A stretch of DNA of 64,000 nucleotides from an uncultured Draconibacterium sp. (GCF_963677565.1 NZ_OY781981.1:2405001-2469000), one strand, 5' to 3'; counted from the first letter of the stretch, positions 44,095 through 51,877 are shown. Made by a program: numbers and translations. The notes: generated from the letters alone by a model not told the origin.

Positions 44095-44122
44095 ATTTCG
44101 AAAAACTTTTGATTCATATCAA

Positions 44123-44148
44123 TGAAAAAGGGAAGCGTTTTGCTTCCC
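44123..44148 (-). terminator. Terminator behind the HU gene
   Basis: AGGGAAGC (44128-44135) pairs with GCTTCCCT (44141-44148). On the minus strand the stem is followed by TTTTTC. It lies between the hup stop and the start of the TrmH gene. Confidence 0.8.
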
Positions 44149-44177
44149 TCTAATCATTTTTTTACCTACTCGTATAG

Positions 44178-44450
44178 TTACGATACAGCGTCAGCTAATT
44201 CTGCACCAGCTTTAAATTTTACAACTTTTTTAGCTGGAATAGTAATTTCTTTTCCTGTTTGAGGATTTCTACCAGTTCTGGCACCACGTTCAGTTACAGA
44301 GAAAGAACCGAATCCAATAAGAGCAACACGGTCTCCTGCTTTGAGCGCATCAGTAGTAGCACCTACAAATGCATCAAGAGCTTTTTTAGCATCAGCTTTA
44401 CTAAGGCCTGCTTTTTCGGCCATCGCATCAAGTAATTGAGCTTTGTTCAT
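44178..44450 (-). CDS. hup: HU-type DNA-binding protein
   Basis: A 90-residue HU/IHF-family protein. MNKAQLLDAMAEKAGLSKADAKKALDAF forms the dimer helices; VALIGFGSFSVTERGARTGRNPQTGKEI includes the beta-arm with the conserved RNPQTG tip that inserts into the DNA minor groove. It compacts and bends DNA. It is a single gene with its own terminator; the 284-bp region upstream holds its promoter, which I cannot place with confidence. Confidence 0.96.
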   Translation of the reverse strand: MNKAQLLDAMAEKAGLSKADAKKALDAFVGATTDALKAGDRVALIGFGSFSVTERGARTGRNPQTGKEITIPAKKVVKFKAGAELADAVS

Positions 44451-44693
44451 AAGGCAAAATTTTAAATAATTAATTAAGTGATTGAAAATAAATAACTTAG
44501 TTCTATGTACTTTGTTAAGAATATTTTGAATTTTTCTACTTTATATAGGGTTTAAAGTCTTCAAACATTCAGTAAAATCAAGCGTTTCAGAGAACTTTTT
44601 TAAGTTTTAGCTAAATTCATAAATATGTTTTAAAAAACCAAACCCTAGCACCCTTTTTTTTTAAGTAATTTCTATAAAATTTGTCGAAAAGTG

Positions 44694-44724
44694 TTTTGTA
44701 CTTTAAAAAAATAGTCTACTTTTG
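44694..44724 (+). promoter_or_regulatory. Promoter of tRNA-Ser
   Basis: TTTTG (44694-44698) and TACTTTTG (44717-44724) are 18 bases apart and match the Bacteroidota consensus; the tRNA starts ten bases later. Confidence 0.75.
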
Positions 44725-44734
44725 CACCGCATCT

Positions 44735-44819
44735 GGAGAGATGGCAGAGTGGTCGAATGCGGCGGTCTTGAAAACCGTTGTACCGCGAGGTACCGGGGGT
44801 TCGAATCCCTCTCTCTCCG
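44735..44819 (+). tRNA. tRNA-Ser (anticodon TGA)
   Basis: An 85-base class II tRNA: acceptor GGAGAGA with TCTCTCC, anticodon stem CGGT(C)/ACCG with loop CTTGAAA (anticodon TGA), long variable arm TACCGCGAGGTA, T-arm with GGTTCGAATCC, discriminator G as required for serine. CCA is not encoded. Confidence 0.96.
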
Positions 44820-44823
44820 CACA

Positions 44824-44856
44824 AATCCATCAGAGTTTTCTGGTGGATTTTTTTTT
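44824..44856 (+). terminator. Terminator behind tRNA-Ser
   Basis: AATCCATCAGA (44824-44834) pairs with TCTGGTGGATT (44839-44849) with one G-U pair, loop GTTT, then nine Ts. Confidence 0.92.
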
Positions 44857-45163
44857 GCCTCAATCTGTTGATAACTTTTTGTTCCAGACAAGTTTTAAGT
44901 AGCTCTTTTTTAGTGCAGTATGTCGTTTTCGTACGTATTTTTACTTACATACTGTAAAATTATGTTTCAATAGTTGTCATTTTCGAAGCATGATGAAGTC
45001 AAAATCAACTAAATTTTACCAGAGTTTTAGAGTTATGTTTATTTTCTAGTTAATGGTTAAAACCCGCGAAATAAATTCGGGGCAGGCTCTGCAATTTTAT
45101 TGCAGCTACTTTAGTTTCTATAAATTTCCATTATAAAAGGAAGTAGATTTGAATCAGAGGTTT

Positions 45164-45217
45164 GAGTATTGAGAATCATTTTGCTTTTTCTCTCTACTCA
45201 TTACTCAATACTCATGT
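45164..45217. repeat. Heptamer-periodic inverted repeat, GAG/CTC-type
   Basis: The left part reads GAGTATT, GAGAATC (45164-45177); the right part reads CTCTCTA, CTCATTA, CTCAATA, CTCATGT (45190-45217), all in steps of seven. GAGTATTGAG (45164-45173) is the exact reverse complement of CTCAATACTC (45204-45213). It looks like a collapsed pair of inverted heptamer arms with almost nothing between them. Confidence 0.6.
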
Positions 45218-45405
45218 CTGCTTTGTCAATTATTCTTTTTTGAATTTCATACAATTTTAAACCTATGTACTTCCAGTGCATAGTGGTTTAGTCTGAGTTG
45301 CCATTGTTAACGAGTGAAAAAATAGGAAAAATAATTCGGGGCAAGGAGATCTCTGGTATTTGTAATAATTTCTTTCGCTGGCTTAGGTAATTTGAATTGA
45401 ATTAC

Positions 45406-45413
45406 TATATTTG
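45406..45413 (+). promoter_or_regulatory. -7 promoter box of tRNA-Trp
   Basis: TATATTTG matches TAnnTTTG and lies 17 bases before the tRNA. A TTTG at 45391-45394 is too close (11 bases) to be a standard -33 box. Confidence 0.5.
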
Positions 45414-45430
45414 CACTCGCAAAATGAAAC

Positions 45431-45503
45431 ACGGGTGTAGCTCAGTTGGCAGAGCACTGGTCTCCAAAACCAGGTGTCGGGAGTTCGAGTCTCTCCTCCC
45501 GTG
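45431..45503 (+). tRNA. tRNA-Trp (anticodon CCA)
   Basis: A 73-base tRNA: acceptor ACGGGTG with CTCCCGT, D-arm GCTCAGTTGGCAGAGC, anticodon stem CTGGT/ACCAG with loop CTCCAAA (anticodon CCA), T-arm GGGAG-TTCGAGT-CTCTC, discriminator G. The acceptor has one U-U mismatch at positions 6-67. CCA is not encoded. Confidence 0.95.
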
Positions 45504-45513
45504 CGAAAGCACA

Positions 45514-45541
45514 AAGGTCTTACTTTAGTAAGGCCTTTTTT
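45514..45541 (+). terminator. Terminator behind tRNA-Trp
   Basis: AAGGTCTTAC (45514-45523) pairs with GTAAGGCCTT (45528-45537) with one G-U pair, loop TTTA, then a run of Ts. Confidence 0.92.
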
Positions 45542-45615
45542 ATTGAATAAATTTCCTGTAGAAAATATTTACATCTTCAGCTTTTAAGTGTTATTTTCAC
45601 AGCAAATTCGAGCCA

Positions 45616-46338
45616 ATGCAAATCGACGTTTTTATTCCTTGTTTTATCGATCAGTTTTATCCTGAAACTGCAGCAAGTTTTGTAGCCTTGCTTGAAAAGG
45701 TAGGTTGCGATGTAAAATACAATCCAAAACAAACCTGTTGCGGGCAACCGGCTTTTAACAGCGGTTATTGGAATGAGGCAAAAACGGTAGCCACAAAATT
45801 TTTGGATGATTTTGAATTGGCAAACCTTGTTATTGCACCTTCAGCTTCGTGTACTGGCTTTATTCGTAACTACTATCACAAATTATTTGAGGACGATGAA
45901 GAGTTGCTTAGAAAGACGAATAAGACCCGAAAAAAGGTATTTGAGTTTACCGATTTTTTGGTGAATCATTTAAAAGTAACCGATGTTGGCGCAACCTTTA
46001 AACACAAAGTTACTTTTCATGATTCGTGTGCAGGCCTGCGCGAGTATGGAATAAAAGAGGAGCCCCGGAAGTTATTGAGCGAGGTTCGAGGGCTTGAACT
46101 TATTGAAATGGATGATTTAAATACATGCTGTGGTTTTGGGGGAACTTTTTCAGCTAAATTCCACAATATCTCAACAGCAATGACCGAACAGAAAGTTGAA
46201 CATGCACTAAAAACCGGTGCTGAATATATTGTTTCAACCGAAGCTTCGTGTCTGATGAATATGGAGGCCTACATAAAAAAACAGAAGCTACCGATAAAAA
46301 CGATTCATTTGGTAGATTTGCTTGCAGCCAGAAGCTAG
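45616..46338 (+). CDS. LutA/LldE-type (Fe-S)-associated CCG-domain protein
   Basis: A 240-residue protein with two CCG domains: TCCGQPAFNSGYWNEA near residue 40 and NTCCGFGGTFSAKF near residue 172, each with further Cys residues (CTGFIR, HDSCAGLREYG). This is the family of LutA/LldE, the cysteine-rich subunit of L-lactate oxidation complexes, related to heterodisulfide reductase HdrB and GlpC. The partner genes lutB and lutC are not next to it, so its electron-transfer partner is unknown. Its stop codon lies inside a heptamer array. Confidence 0.88.
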   Translation: MQIDVFIPCFIDQFYPETAASFVALLEKVGCDVKYNPKQTCCGQPAFNSGYWNEAKTVATKFLDDFELANLVIAPSASCTGFIRNYYHKLFEDDEELLRKTNKTRKKVFEFTDFLVNHLKVTDVGATFKHKVTFHDSCAGLREYGIKEEPRKLLSEVRGLELIEMDDLNTCCGFGGTFSAKFHNISTAMTEQKVEHALKTGAEYIVSTEASCLMNMEAYIKKQKLPIKTIHLVDLLAARS

Positions 46339-46358
46339 AAGCAAGTGGCTTGAAGCTT
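46331..46358. repeat. Heptamer-periodic array fused to the 3' end of the LutA-like gene
   Basis: Units from 46331 in steps of seven are GAAGCTA, GAAGCAA, GTGGCTT, GAAGCTT. The first unit contains the TAG stop (46336-46338) of the LutA-like gene, so the last codons are part of the array. It lies in the 22-bp gap between convergent genes. Confidence 0.5.
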
Positions 46359-46360
46359 AT

Positions 46361-48184
46361 TTAAAACATCTGCATTCCGTGTAATTTCTTATAGCGGCCA
46401 CCAAGTTCCATTAACTCTTCGTGTGTGCCTTGCTCTACAATTTTACCTTCGTGCAATACACAAATCAGATTGGCATGTTTAATTGTAGATAAGCGGTGTG
46501 CAATAACCAGCGACGTGCGGTTTTTCATCAGGTTTTCCAATGCTTCCTGCACCAGTTTTTCCGATTCGGTATCCAAGGCCGAAGTAGCTTCATCCAATAT
46601 CAGAATTGGTGGATTCCGTAAGATGGCACGTGCAATAGAAAGGCGTTGTTTTTGTCCACCAGAAAGTTTATCGCCGCGGTCGCCAATTGTGGTGTCGTAG
46701 CCATTTTCAGTTGCCAGGATAAAATCGTGGGCATTTGCAATTTTGGCTGCCTGAATTATTGCTTCATCACTGGCATCTTCGATTCCGAAGGCAATGTTAT
46801 TTCTAATGGTATCGTTAAACAAAATGGGTTCCTGGTTCACGTTTCCAATCAGGTTGCGTAGCGATTTAAGTTTCAGGTCGCGAATATCGGTTCCATCCAC
46901 TTCAATATTTCCCGATGTAATGTCCCAGAAACGTGGCAACAAATCAACCATTGTTGTTTTTCCACTGCCCGATGAGCCAACCAATGCAACAGTTGTTCCT
47001 TTCGGAATATTCAGGCTTACATTCGAAAGTACCTCTGCTTTGTCGTAAGCAAAACTTACATTCTTGTATACAATATCTTTCTCGAACGACTCAATATTTT
47101 TGGCATCTTTTTTATCAACGATGGTAACTTCTGCCGCAAGTACATGGTCTATTCGTTGCATCGACGCCAGTCCTTTTTCAACACTATAAAGAGCTGTTGA
47201 GAATGCTTTTGCGGGATTAATTATTCCGTAGAAAAACACCATGTAGCCAATAAATTCTGCAGCTGTGAGCGATGAATCGTTTCCTCCAAGAATGATTCGA
47301 CCGCCGTACCACAAAACAATAACAATAACAATGGTTCCCAGAAACTCACTGGCCGGATGTGCCAGGTGACGACGCCACATCAGTCGGTTCATGATCAGCC
47401 GGTAGTTTTGGTTTTCATTTTGAAAACGTCCGATGGCTTTTTCTTCAGCATTAAACGATTTGATGATTCGTAACCCTGAAAGATCTTCTTCAATAATCGA
47501 CAGAATTTCTCCCAGTTTATTTTGTCCTTTGGTTGATACACGCTTCAGGCTGCGGCCAATTCGCCCGATAATTAAACCGGTAACGGGTAGCATAACAAAT
47601 ACAAACAAAGTCAGCGACCAGCTCATGTAAATCATTACGCCTAGAAACACGATTATCAGAATTGGATTTTTTATCATCATTCCCAGCGAATTGGCAACGG
47701 AGTTTTCCACTTCCTGTACATCGCTGGTTATTCGCGCCATTATATCGCCTTTTCGTTCTTCCGAAAAATAACCAAGTGGCAATCCAATAATCTTCTTATA
47801 AATCAGCGAACGGATATCGTATACAACGCCGTTGCGTAAGGCAATTAAAACGAAATCGGCCAGGTAAGTAAAACCAACTTTAAAAAGAGTGGTTATTACC
47901 AAAATTAGCCCAATAAGCAGTAGCGCATCCTGTTGTCCGTGTTCAATAATAAACGAACTGATGTAATAGTTTACATTGTTGGTTATTGAATCGGCTGTAA
48001 ATGCCCAATCCATTTTTTCGGTTACCAGTTCTTTAGTCTGGAACAAAATGTCGAGTGCCGGGATAAGCATAGCAAACGAAAATGTTCCGAACAAGGCACC
48101 TAAAATATTGTAAATAATGTTCATGACGACTTTCCACCGGTAGGGCGGAACAAATCGTTTCATGAGTTTTAAGAAGTCTTTCAT
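46361..48184 (-). CDS. MsbA-like ABC exporter (lipid/LPS flippase type)
   Basis: A 607-residue half-transporter: six membrane segments in residues ~1-320, then an ATPase with Walker A GSSGSGKTT near residue 396, signature LSGGQKQRLS, Walker B ILILDEATSALD and the H-loop AHRLSTI. It resembles MsbA-type exporters, which flip lipid A-core or other lipids and act as homodimers. The exact cargo cannot be read from sequence. Convergent with the LutA-like gene. Confidence 0.87.
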   Translation of the reverse strand: MKDFLKLMKRFVPPYRWKVVMNIIYNILGALFGTFSFAMLIPALDILFQTKELVTEKMDWAFTADSITNNVNYYISSFIIEHGQQDALLLIGLILVITTLFKVGFTYLADFVLIALRNGVVYDIRSLIYKKIIGLPLGYFSEERKGDIMARITSDVQEVENSVANSLGMMIKNPILIIVFLGVMIYMSWSLTLFVFVMLPVTGLIIGRIGRSLKRVSTKGQNKLGEILSIIEEDLSGLRIIKSFNAEEKAIGRFQNENQNYRLIMNRLMWRRHLAHPASEFLGTIVIVIVLWYGGRIILGGNDSSLTAAEFIGYMVFFYGIINPAKAFSTALYSVEKGLASMQRIDHVLAAEVTIVDKKDAKNIESFEKDIVYKNVSFAYDKAEVLSNVSLNIPKGTTVALVGSSGSGKTTMVDLLPRFWDITSGNIEVDGTDIRDLKLKSLRNLIGNVNQEPILFNDTIRNNIAFGIEDASDEAIIQAAKIANAHDFILATENGYDTTIGDRGDKLSGGQKQRLSIARAILRNPPILILDEATSALDTESEKLVQEALENLMKNRTSLVIAHRLSTIKHANLICVLHEGKIVEQGTHEELMELGGRYKKLHGMQMF

Positions 48185-48189
48185 ATGTA

Positions 48190-48239
48190 GAAGACGGAAG
48201 TTTGAAGACGGCAGACCGAAGTTGTCATGTCGTCTTCAA
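48190..48239. repeat. Heptamer-periodic array, GAAG-type, with hairpin
   Basis: Units from 48190 are GAAGACG, GAAGTTT, GAAGACG, GCAGACC, GAAGTTG. TTGAAGACG (48202-48210) is the reverse complement of CGTCTTCAA (48231-48239), so an inverted relic stands behind the array. It fills the gap between purB and the start of the MsbA-like gene. Confidence 0.55.
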
Positions 48240-48249
48240 TATAATTTTA

Positions 48250-49596
48250 TTAAAATATGCCAGTATAGTTCTGTGGCGTAATTGCTTTTAACTCCTCTTT
48301 TACAGCATCACTAACGTCTAAACCGTCAACAAAATTGTGTATCGCCTCTTTGTTAATCACCTCGTTTTTACGGGTCAGGTCTTTCAATGCCTCGTAAGGA
48401 TTTGGGAAAAACTCGCGACGCAAAATCGTTTGAATGGCCTCGGCAACCACGGCCCAATTATTTTCAAGGTCTTTTTCAATAGCGGCTGTATTGATCAATA
48501 ATTTGTTCAATCCTTTCAACGTCGATTTAATAGCAATTAATGTATGACCAAAAGGAACGCCGATAAAACGGGTAACGGTTGAATCGGTCAGGTCGCGCTG
48601 CAATCGCGAAACCGGAAGTTTTTGTGATAGCTGCTCAAAGCCTGCGTTGGCAATGCCGATATTTCCTTCCGAGTTCTCAAAGTCGATCGGGTTAACTTTA
48701 TGCGGCATGGTTGACGAACCTACTTCGCCCTTTTTGATTTTCTGCTTGAAGTAATTCATCGAAATATATGTCCAGATGTCGCGGTCAAGATCAAGAATGA
48801 TATTATTAATGCGTTTCAATCCATCAAAAATGGCACTGTGGTTATCGTAGTGCGAAATTTGTGTGGTGAATTGCGAACGGTTCAATCCCAGTTTATCTTT
48901 TAGGAATTTGTTGGCAAACTCTTCCCAGTTAATATCGGGGTAAGCTACTAAGTGTGCATTAAAATTTCCGGTAGCTCCGCCAAATTTTGCATCGATGGCA
49001 ATAGATTTTAACTGAACAAGCTGCACCATAATTCGCTCTAAAAATACCTTGATTTCTTTTCCAACTTTTGTTGGCGATGCAGGCTGGCCGTGTGTTTTTG
49101 CCAGCATCGGAATATCCTTCCATTCCGATGCCAGTGTCAGCAGTTTTTCAATCAATTCCTGCAGCAGCGGGTAATATTCTTCTTCCAAAGCATCTTGAAT
49201 CGATTTAGGAATAGCTGTATTATTGGCATCCTGCGAGGTAAGTGCAAAGTGAATAAACTCCTTGTATTTACCCAACTCCAGCTTGTCAAATTCTTCTTTT
49301 ATAAAATACTCAACAGCTTTTACATCGTGGTTGGTCACGCTTTCAATATCTTTAATGCGCTGTGCATCTTCAAGCGAAAAGTTAAGGTGAAGCTCACGAA
49401 GTTTTTCCAGTTTATCAGCAGGAATATCAGCAAGTTGTGGCAAAGGAATTTCGCAAAGGGCAATAAAGTATTCTATTTCGGTAAATAATCGGTATTTAAT
49501 CAGCGCGAATTCGCTAAAGTATTTTCCCAACCCTTCTACTTTGTTACTGTACCTGCCGTCAACCGGCGAAATTGCTGTTAATGTATTAAGTTCCAT
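48250..49596 (-). CDS. purB: Adenylosuccinate lyase
   Basis: A 448-residue fumarase/aspartase superfamily enzyme that acts twice in purine synthesis: it cleaves SAICAR to AICAR and adenylosuccinate to AMP, releasing fumarate. The signature GSSTMPHKVNPIDFENSEGN carries the flexible catalytic Ser loop; TNHDVKAVEYFI and TSQDANNTAIP provide the His residues. The length fits the E. coli-type PurB. A minus-strand TAAATTTG box at plus 49620-49627 is 24 bases upstream. Confidence 0.96.
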   Translation of the reverse strand: MELNTLTAISPVDGRYSNKVEGLGKYFSEFALIKYRLFTEIEYFIALCEIPLPQLADIPADKLEKLRELHLNFSLEDAQRIKDIESVTNHDVKAVEYFIKEEFDKLELGKYKEFIHFALTSQDANNTAIPKSIQDALEEEYYPLLQELIEKLLTLASEWKDIPMLAKTHGQPASPTKVGKEIKVFLERIMVQLVQLKSIAIDAKFGGATGNFNAHLVAYPDINWEEFANKFLKDKLGLNRSQFTTQISHYDNHSAIFDGLKRINNIILDLDRDIWTYISMNYFKQKIKKGEVGSSTMPHKVNPIDFENSEGNIGIANAGFEQLSQKLPVSRLQRDLTDSTVTRFIGVPFGHTLIAIKSTLKGLNKLLINTAAIEKDLENNWAVVAEAIQTILRREFFPNPYEALKDLTRKNEVINKEAIHNFVDGLDVSDAVKEELKAITPQNYTGIF

Positions 49597-49794
49597 TGTT
49601 ATTACTTAGAATTAAGCTGCAAATTTATAAAATTAAGCGGACTAACTATTTGGCAGCCGAATGAATTTAGAATTCTTTAACTGCATGGGGATTTTGCCCG
49701 CTACAGACTATGAATTTGCTTTATTTGCTTTTTAGAGTCGGGCATAAATTGTAATTTGTTTTTTGTATTTTGGAACTTGAAAAAAATCAATGCC

Positions 49795-51195
49795 ATGAAG
49801 CTAAAGAATTTCTGGATTTTGTTATTTGTAATTGCCACACTTAGTGCATTTGCACAGGAGGCCAACAAGAAAAAGGTGTTTCTTCTGAATATAAAATCCG
49901 AAATTACTCCGGCCACACGACGCCAGGTGAGCCAGGCTTTTACAGAAGCCGATTCGGTAAAAGCCGATGTTTTTCTGATTCATATGAATACGTACGGCGG
50001 AACTGTTGTTGATGCCGATTCTATACGCACACGAATTCTGCAAAGTAAAATTCCGGTTTACGTGTTTATCGACAATAATGCAGCATCGGCAGGTGCGTTG
50101 ATTTCCATTGCCTGCGACGGTATTTATATGCGTCCCGGAGGTAGTATTGGTGCAGCAACCGTGGTCAATCAAACCGGTGAGGCGATGCCCGATAAATACC
50201 AGAGTTACATGCGATCGACTATGCGGGCAACTGCCGAGGCGCATGGAAAAGATACAACAATCACAGCTAGCGGAGATACGATTGTCGACTGGTTTCGCGA
50301 TCCGAAAATTGCCGAGGCCATGGTGGATGAACGCATTTTTGTAGAAGGTGTTTCGGATTCGGGAAAGGTACTTACGTTTACACCATCGGAAGCGATTGAA
50401 AATGGTTTTTGCGAAGGAACAGCGGAAAATATTGGCGAAGTATTGCAGCAGGTGGGAATTGACGATTATGAGTTGTTTGAATACGAACCAACTTTTATTG
50501 AAAAAATAATCGGGTTTCTGGTGCATCCAATGGTTTCAGGATTATTGATTATGGCAATTGTGGGCGGTATTTATTTCGAGATGCAGTCGCCGGGAATCGG
50601 TTTTCCGCTGGGAATAGCAATTTTAGCGGCCTTGCTTTATTTTATGCCGCTTTATCTCGAAGGCTTGGCCGAACATTGGGAAATTGCCCTGTTTATTGTC
50701 GGGTTGATACTTATTGCGGTGGAAATATTTGTGATTCCGGGTTTCGGAATTGCCGGAGCCCTGGGAATAACTTTTGTTTTTATTGGGCTGGTTTTGAGTC
50801 TCATCGATAATGTGAATTTCGATTTTGAAGGAGTGCAAATGGAAGGAGTTGGAAAGGCAATTGCTACGGTCGTAATCGGAATATTTAGTGGTTTTGTGCT
50901 GGCACTTTATCTTGGGAAACGTATGTTCACTGCTGAGCATGGTATGTTCAAAAACTTTGCTTTAAACACGGTTCAGCATGTTAACGATGGTTTTGTTAGT
51001 GTTAATACCACACTTTTTGAGTTGAAAGGAAAGAAAGGAATTGCCCAGACCGTTTTACGCCCCGGAGGAAAAATCAATATAGATGGTGAAGTTTACGATG
51101 CAGTTGCCGTTAACGGATTTATTGAAAAAGATGAAAAAATAGTGGTAACAAAAGTTGAAGCTACTCAGCTTTATGTGGAGTTGGATGAAGAGTAA
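49795..51195 (+). CDS. NfeD-family membrane serine protease (ClpP-class + NfeD domain)
   Basis: A 466-residue protein starting at the ATG at 49795 with a signal peptide (MKLKNFWILLFVIATLSAFA). Residues ~25-215 are a ClpP-like protease domain with the Ser in NNAASAGALISIACD and a Lys in the following helix region. Four membrane segments follow (about 235-385), then a C-terminal OB-like NfeD domain (GIAQTVLRPGGKINIDGEVYDAV). Such proteins process membrane proteins near stomatins; no stomatin gene adjoins it. The stop codon TAA at 51193-51195 is the beginning of a heptamer array. Confidence 0.9.
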   Translation: MKLKNFWILLFVIATLSAFAQEANKKKVFLLNIKSEITPATRRQVSQAFTEADSVKADVFLIHMNTYGGTVVDADSIRTRILQSKIPVYVFIDNNAASAGALISIACDGIYMRPGGSIGAATVVNQTGEAMPDKYQSYMRSTMRATAEAHGKDTTITASGDTIVDWFRDPKIAEAMVDERIFVEGVSDSGKVLTFTPSEAIENGFCEGTAENIGEVLQQVGIDDYELFEYEPTFIEKIIGFLVHPMVSGLLIMAIVGGIYFEMQSPGIGFPLGIAILAALLYFMPLYLEGLAEHWEIALFIVGLILIAVEIFVIPGFGIAGALGITFVFIGLVLSLIDNVNFDFEGVQMEGVGKAIATVVIGIFSGFVLALYLGKRMFTAEHGMFKNFALNTVQHVNDGFVSVNTTLFELKGKKGIAQTVLRPGGKINIDGEVYDAVAVNGFIEKDEKIVVTKVEATQLYVELDEE

Positions 51196-51242
51196 GGAAC
51201 AAGGAACAAGTAGAAAGTTCAAAGGCAAAAGTTGCGAGCTTT
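51194..51242. repeat. Seven-unit heptamer-periodic array, AAG-type, starting in a stop codon
   Basis: Units from 51194 are AAGGAAC, AAGGAAC, AAGTAGA, AAGTTCA, AAGGCAA, AAGTTGC, GAGCTTT. The array begins inside the stop codon of the NfeD gene. It is followed at once by the TCAATCT-type sequence at 51248-51292. Confidence 0.6.
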
Positions 51243-51247
51243 GTGTA

Positions 51248-51292
51248 TCAATCTTAAAGTCAATCTACATCAATCCTGCTGTCAATCTTTCA
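51248..51292. repeat. Solo TCAATCT-type sequence, similar to the right arm of the four-helix-bundle element
   Basis: TCAATCT or TCAATCC occurs four times with 3-5 base spacers and ends inside the stop codon of the minus-strand acetyltransferase gene (51282-51284). The right arm of the element at 58.8-59.3 kb (59243-59287) has the same TCAATCT pattern, also four times, with similar spacing. Confidence 0.55.
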
Positions 51293-51818
51293 GGCGATAA
51301 AACATGATTTCTTCCGTGTCGTTGGGCAAAGTAACGTGTTTTGAAAAACGCATTCCCAGCTTTTCCAATAGTCGTTGCGAACGCAGATTGTATTTAGCAG
51401 TAATTGCTGTTATGTTCTTGATTTTAAAATCTTCGATACCAACTTTTTTTAATCGTTCGGCAGCTTCAAAAGCATAACCCTGGCCTTCAAATTCAGGTAA
51501 AAAAGCGAAGCCAATATCAATACCTTCCAGCCCGTCTCGGTCAAAAAGTCCGCAGGTACCCATCTTGGCATTGTCAGTTTTTCTGAGAACTATATAGTTG
51601 CCGTATCCTTCTTTTTTTAGTTGAGGATACATTTTCTCACGAATATACTCGCGGGCTTCCTTTTCAGAGTAAACACCACGGTCTCCAATGAACTGAAGCC
51701 ACTTTTCAGAATTTAATAACTGGTAAATAAACCGGTAATCGTTTTCCTCGCACGGACGAAGAATTAAGCGGGGTGTTTCAAATGTTTGGTAGCTGACGCC
51801 ATCAATAATAACCGACAT
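51282..51818 (-). CDS. GNAT-family acetyltransferase (RimJ/RimL type)
   Basis: A 178-residue N-acetyltransferase with the RimJ/RimL-like start FETPRLILRPCEENDYRFIYQLL, the acetyl-CoA loop EFEGQGYAFEAAERL (Q-x-x-G-x-A/G pattern) and TAKYNLRSQRLLEKLGMRF. It should acetylate an amino group on a protein, peptide or small molecule; the target is not known. Its stop lies inside the TCAATCT repeat. Confidence 0.86.
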   Translation of the reverse strand: MSVIIDGVSYQTFETPRLILRPCEENDYRFIYQLLNSEKWLQFIGDRGVYSEKEAREYIREKMYPQLKKEGYGNYIVLRKTDNAKMGTCGLFDRDGLEGIDIGFAFLPEFEGQGYAFEAAERLKKVGIEDFKIKNITAITAKYNLRSQRLLEKLGMRFSKHVTLPNDTEEIMFYRLKD

Positions 51819-51877
51819 AATTTGTGTTTTGGTAAAGAAACAAAATTATGCCGGAATTAGAGGAAAGTGGTAAATTC

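Larger units (their letters stand above)
44857..45430. other. 574-bp gene-free region between tRNA-Ser and tRNA-Trp
   Basis: No convincing gene is present. It contains a hairpin (TGCAGTATGT at 44914-44923 with ACATACTGTA at 44947-44956), a direct repeat of AATTCGGGGCA (45074-45084 and 45333-45343), a period-7 inverted-repeat sequence (45164-45217), and the -7 box of tRNA-Trp near its end. A small RNA gene is possible but not supported by a promoter-terminator pair. Confidence 0.6.

Noticed and set aside
44681..44902. Open frame giving a protein with MAEWSNAAVLKTVVPRG
   Set aside because: It is the translation of the tRNA-Ser gene, a well-known false gene in databases. The minus-strand frames over the same bases are false for the same reason.
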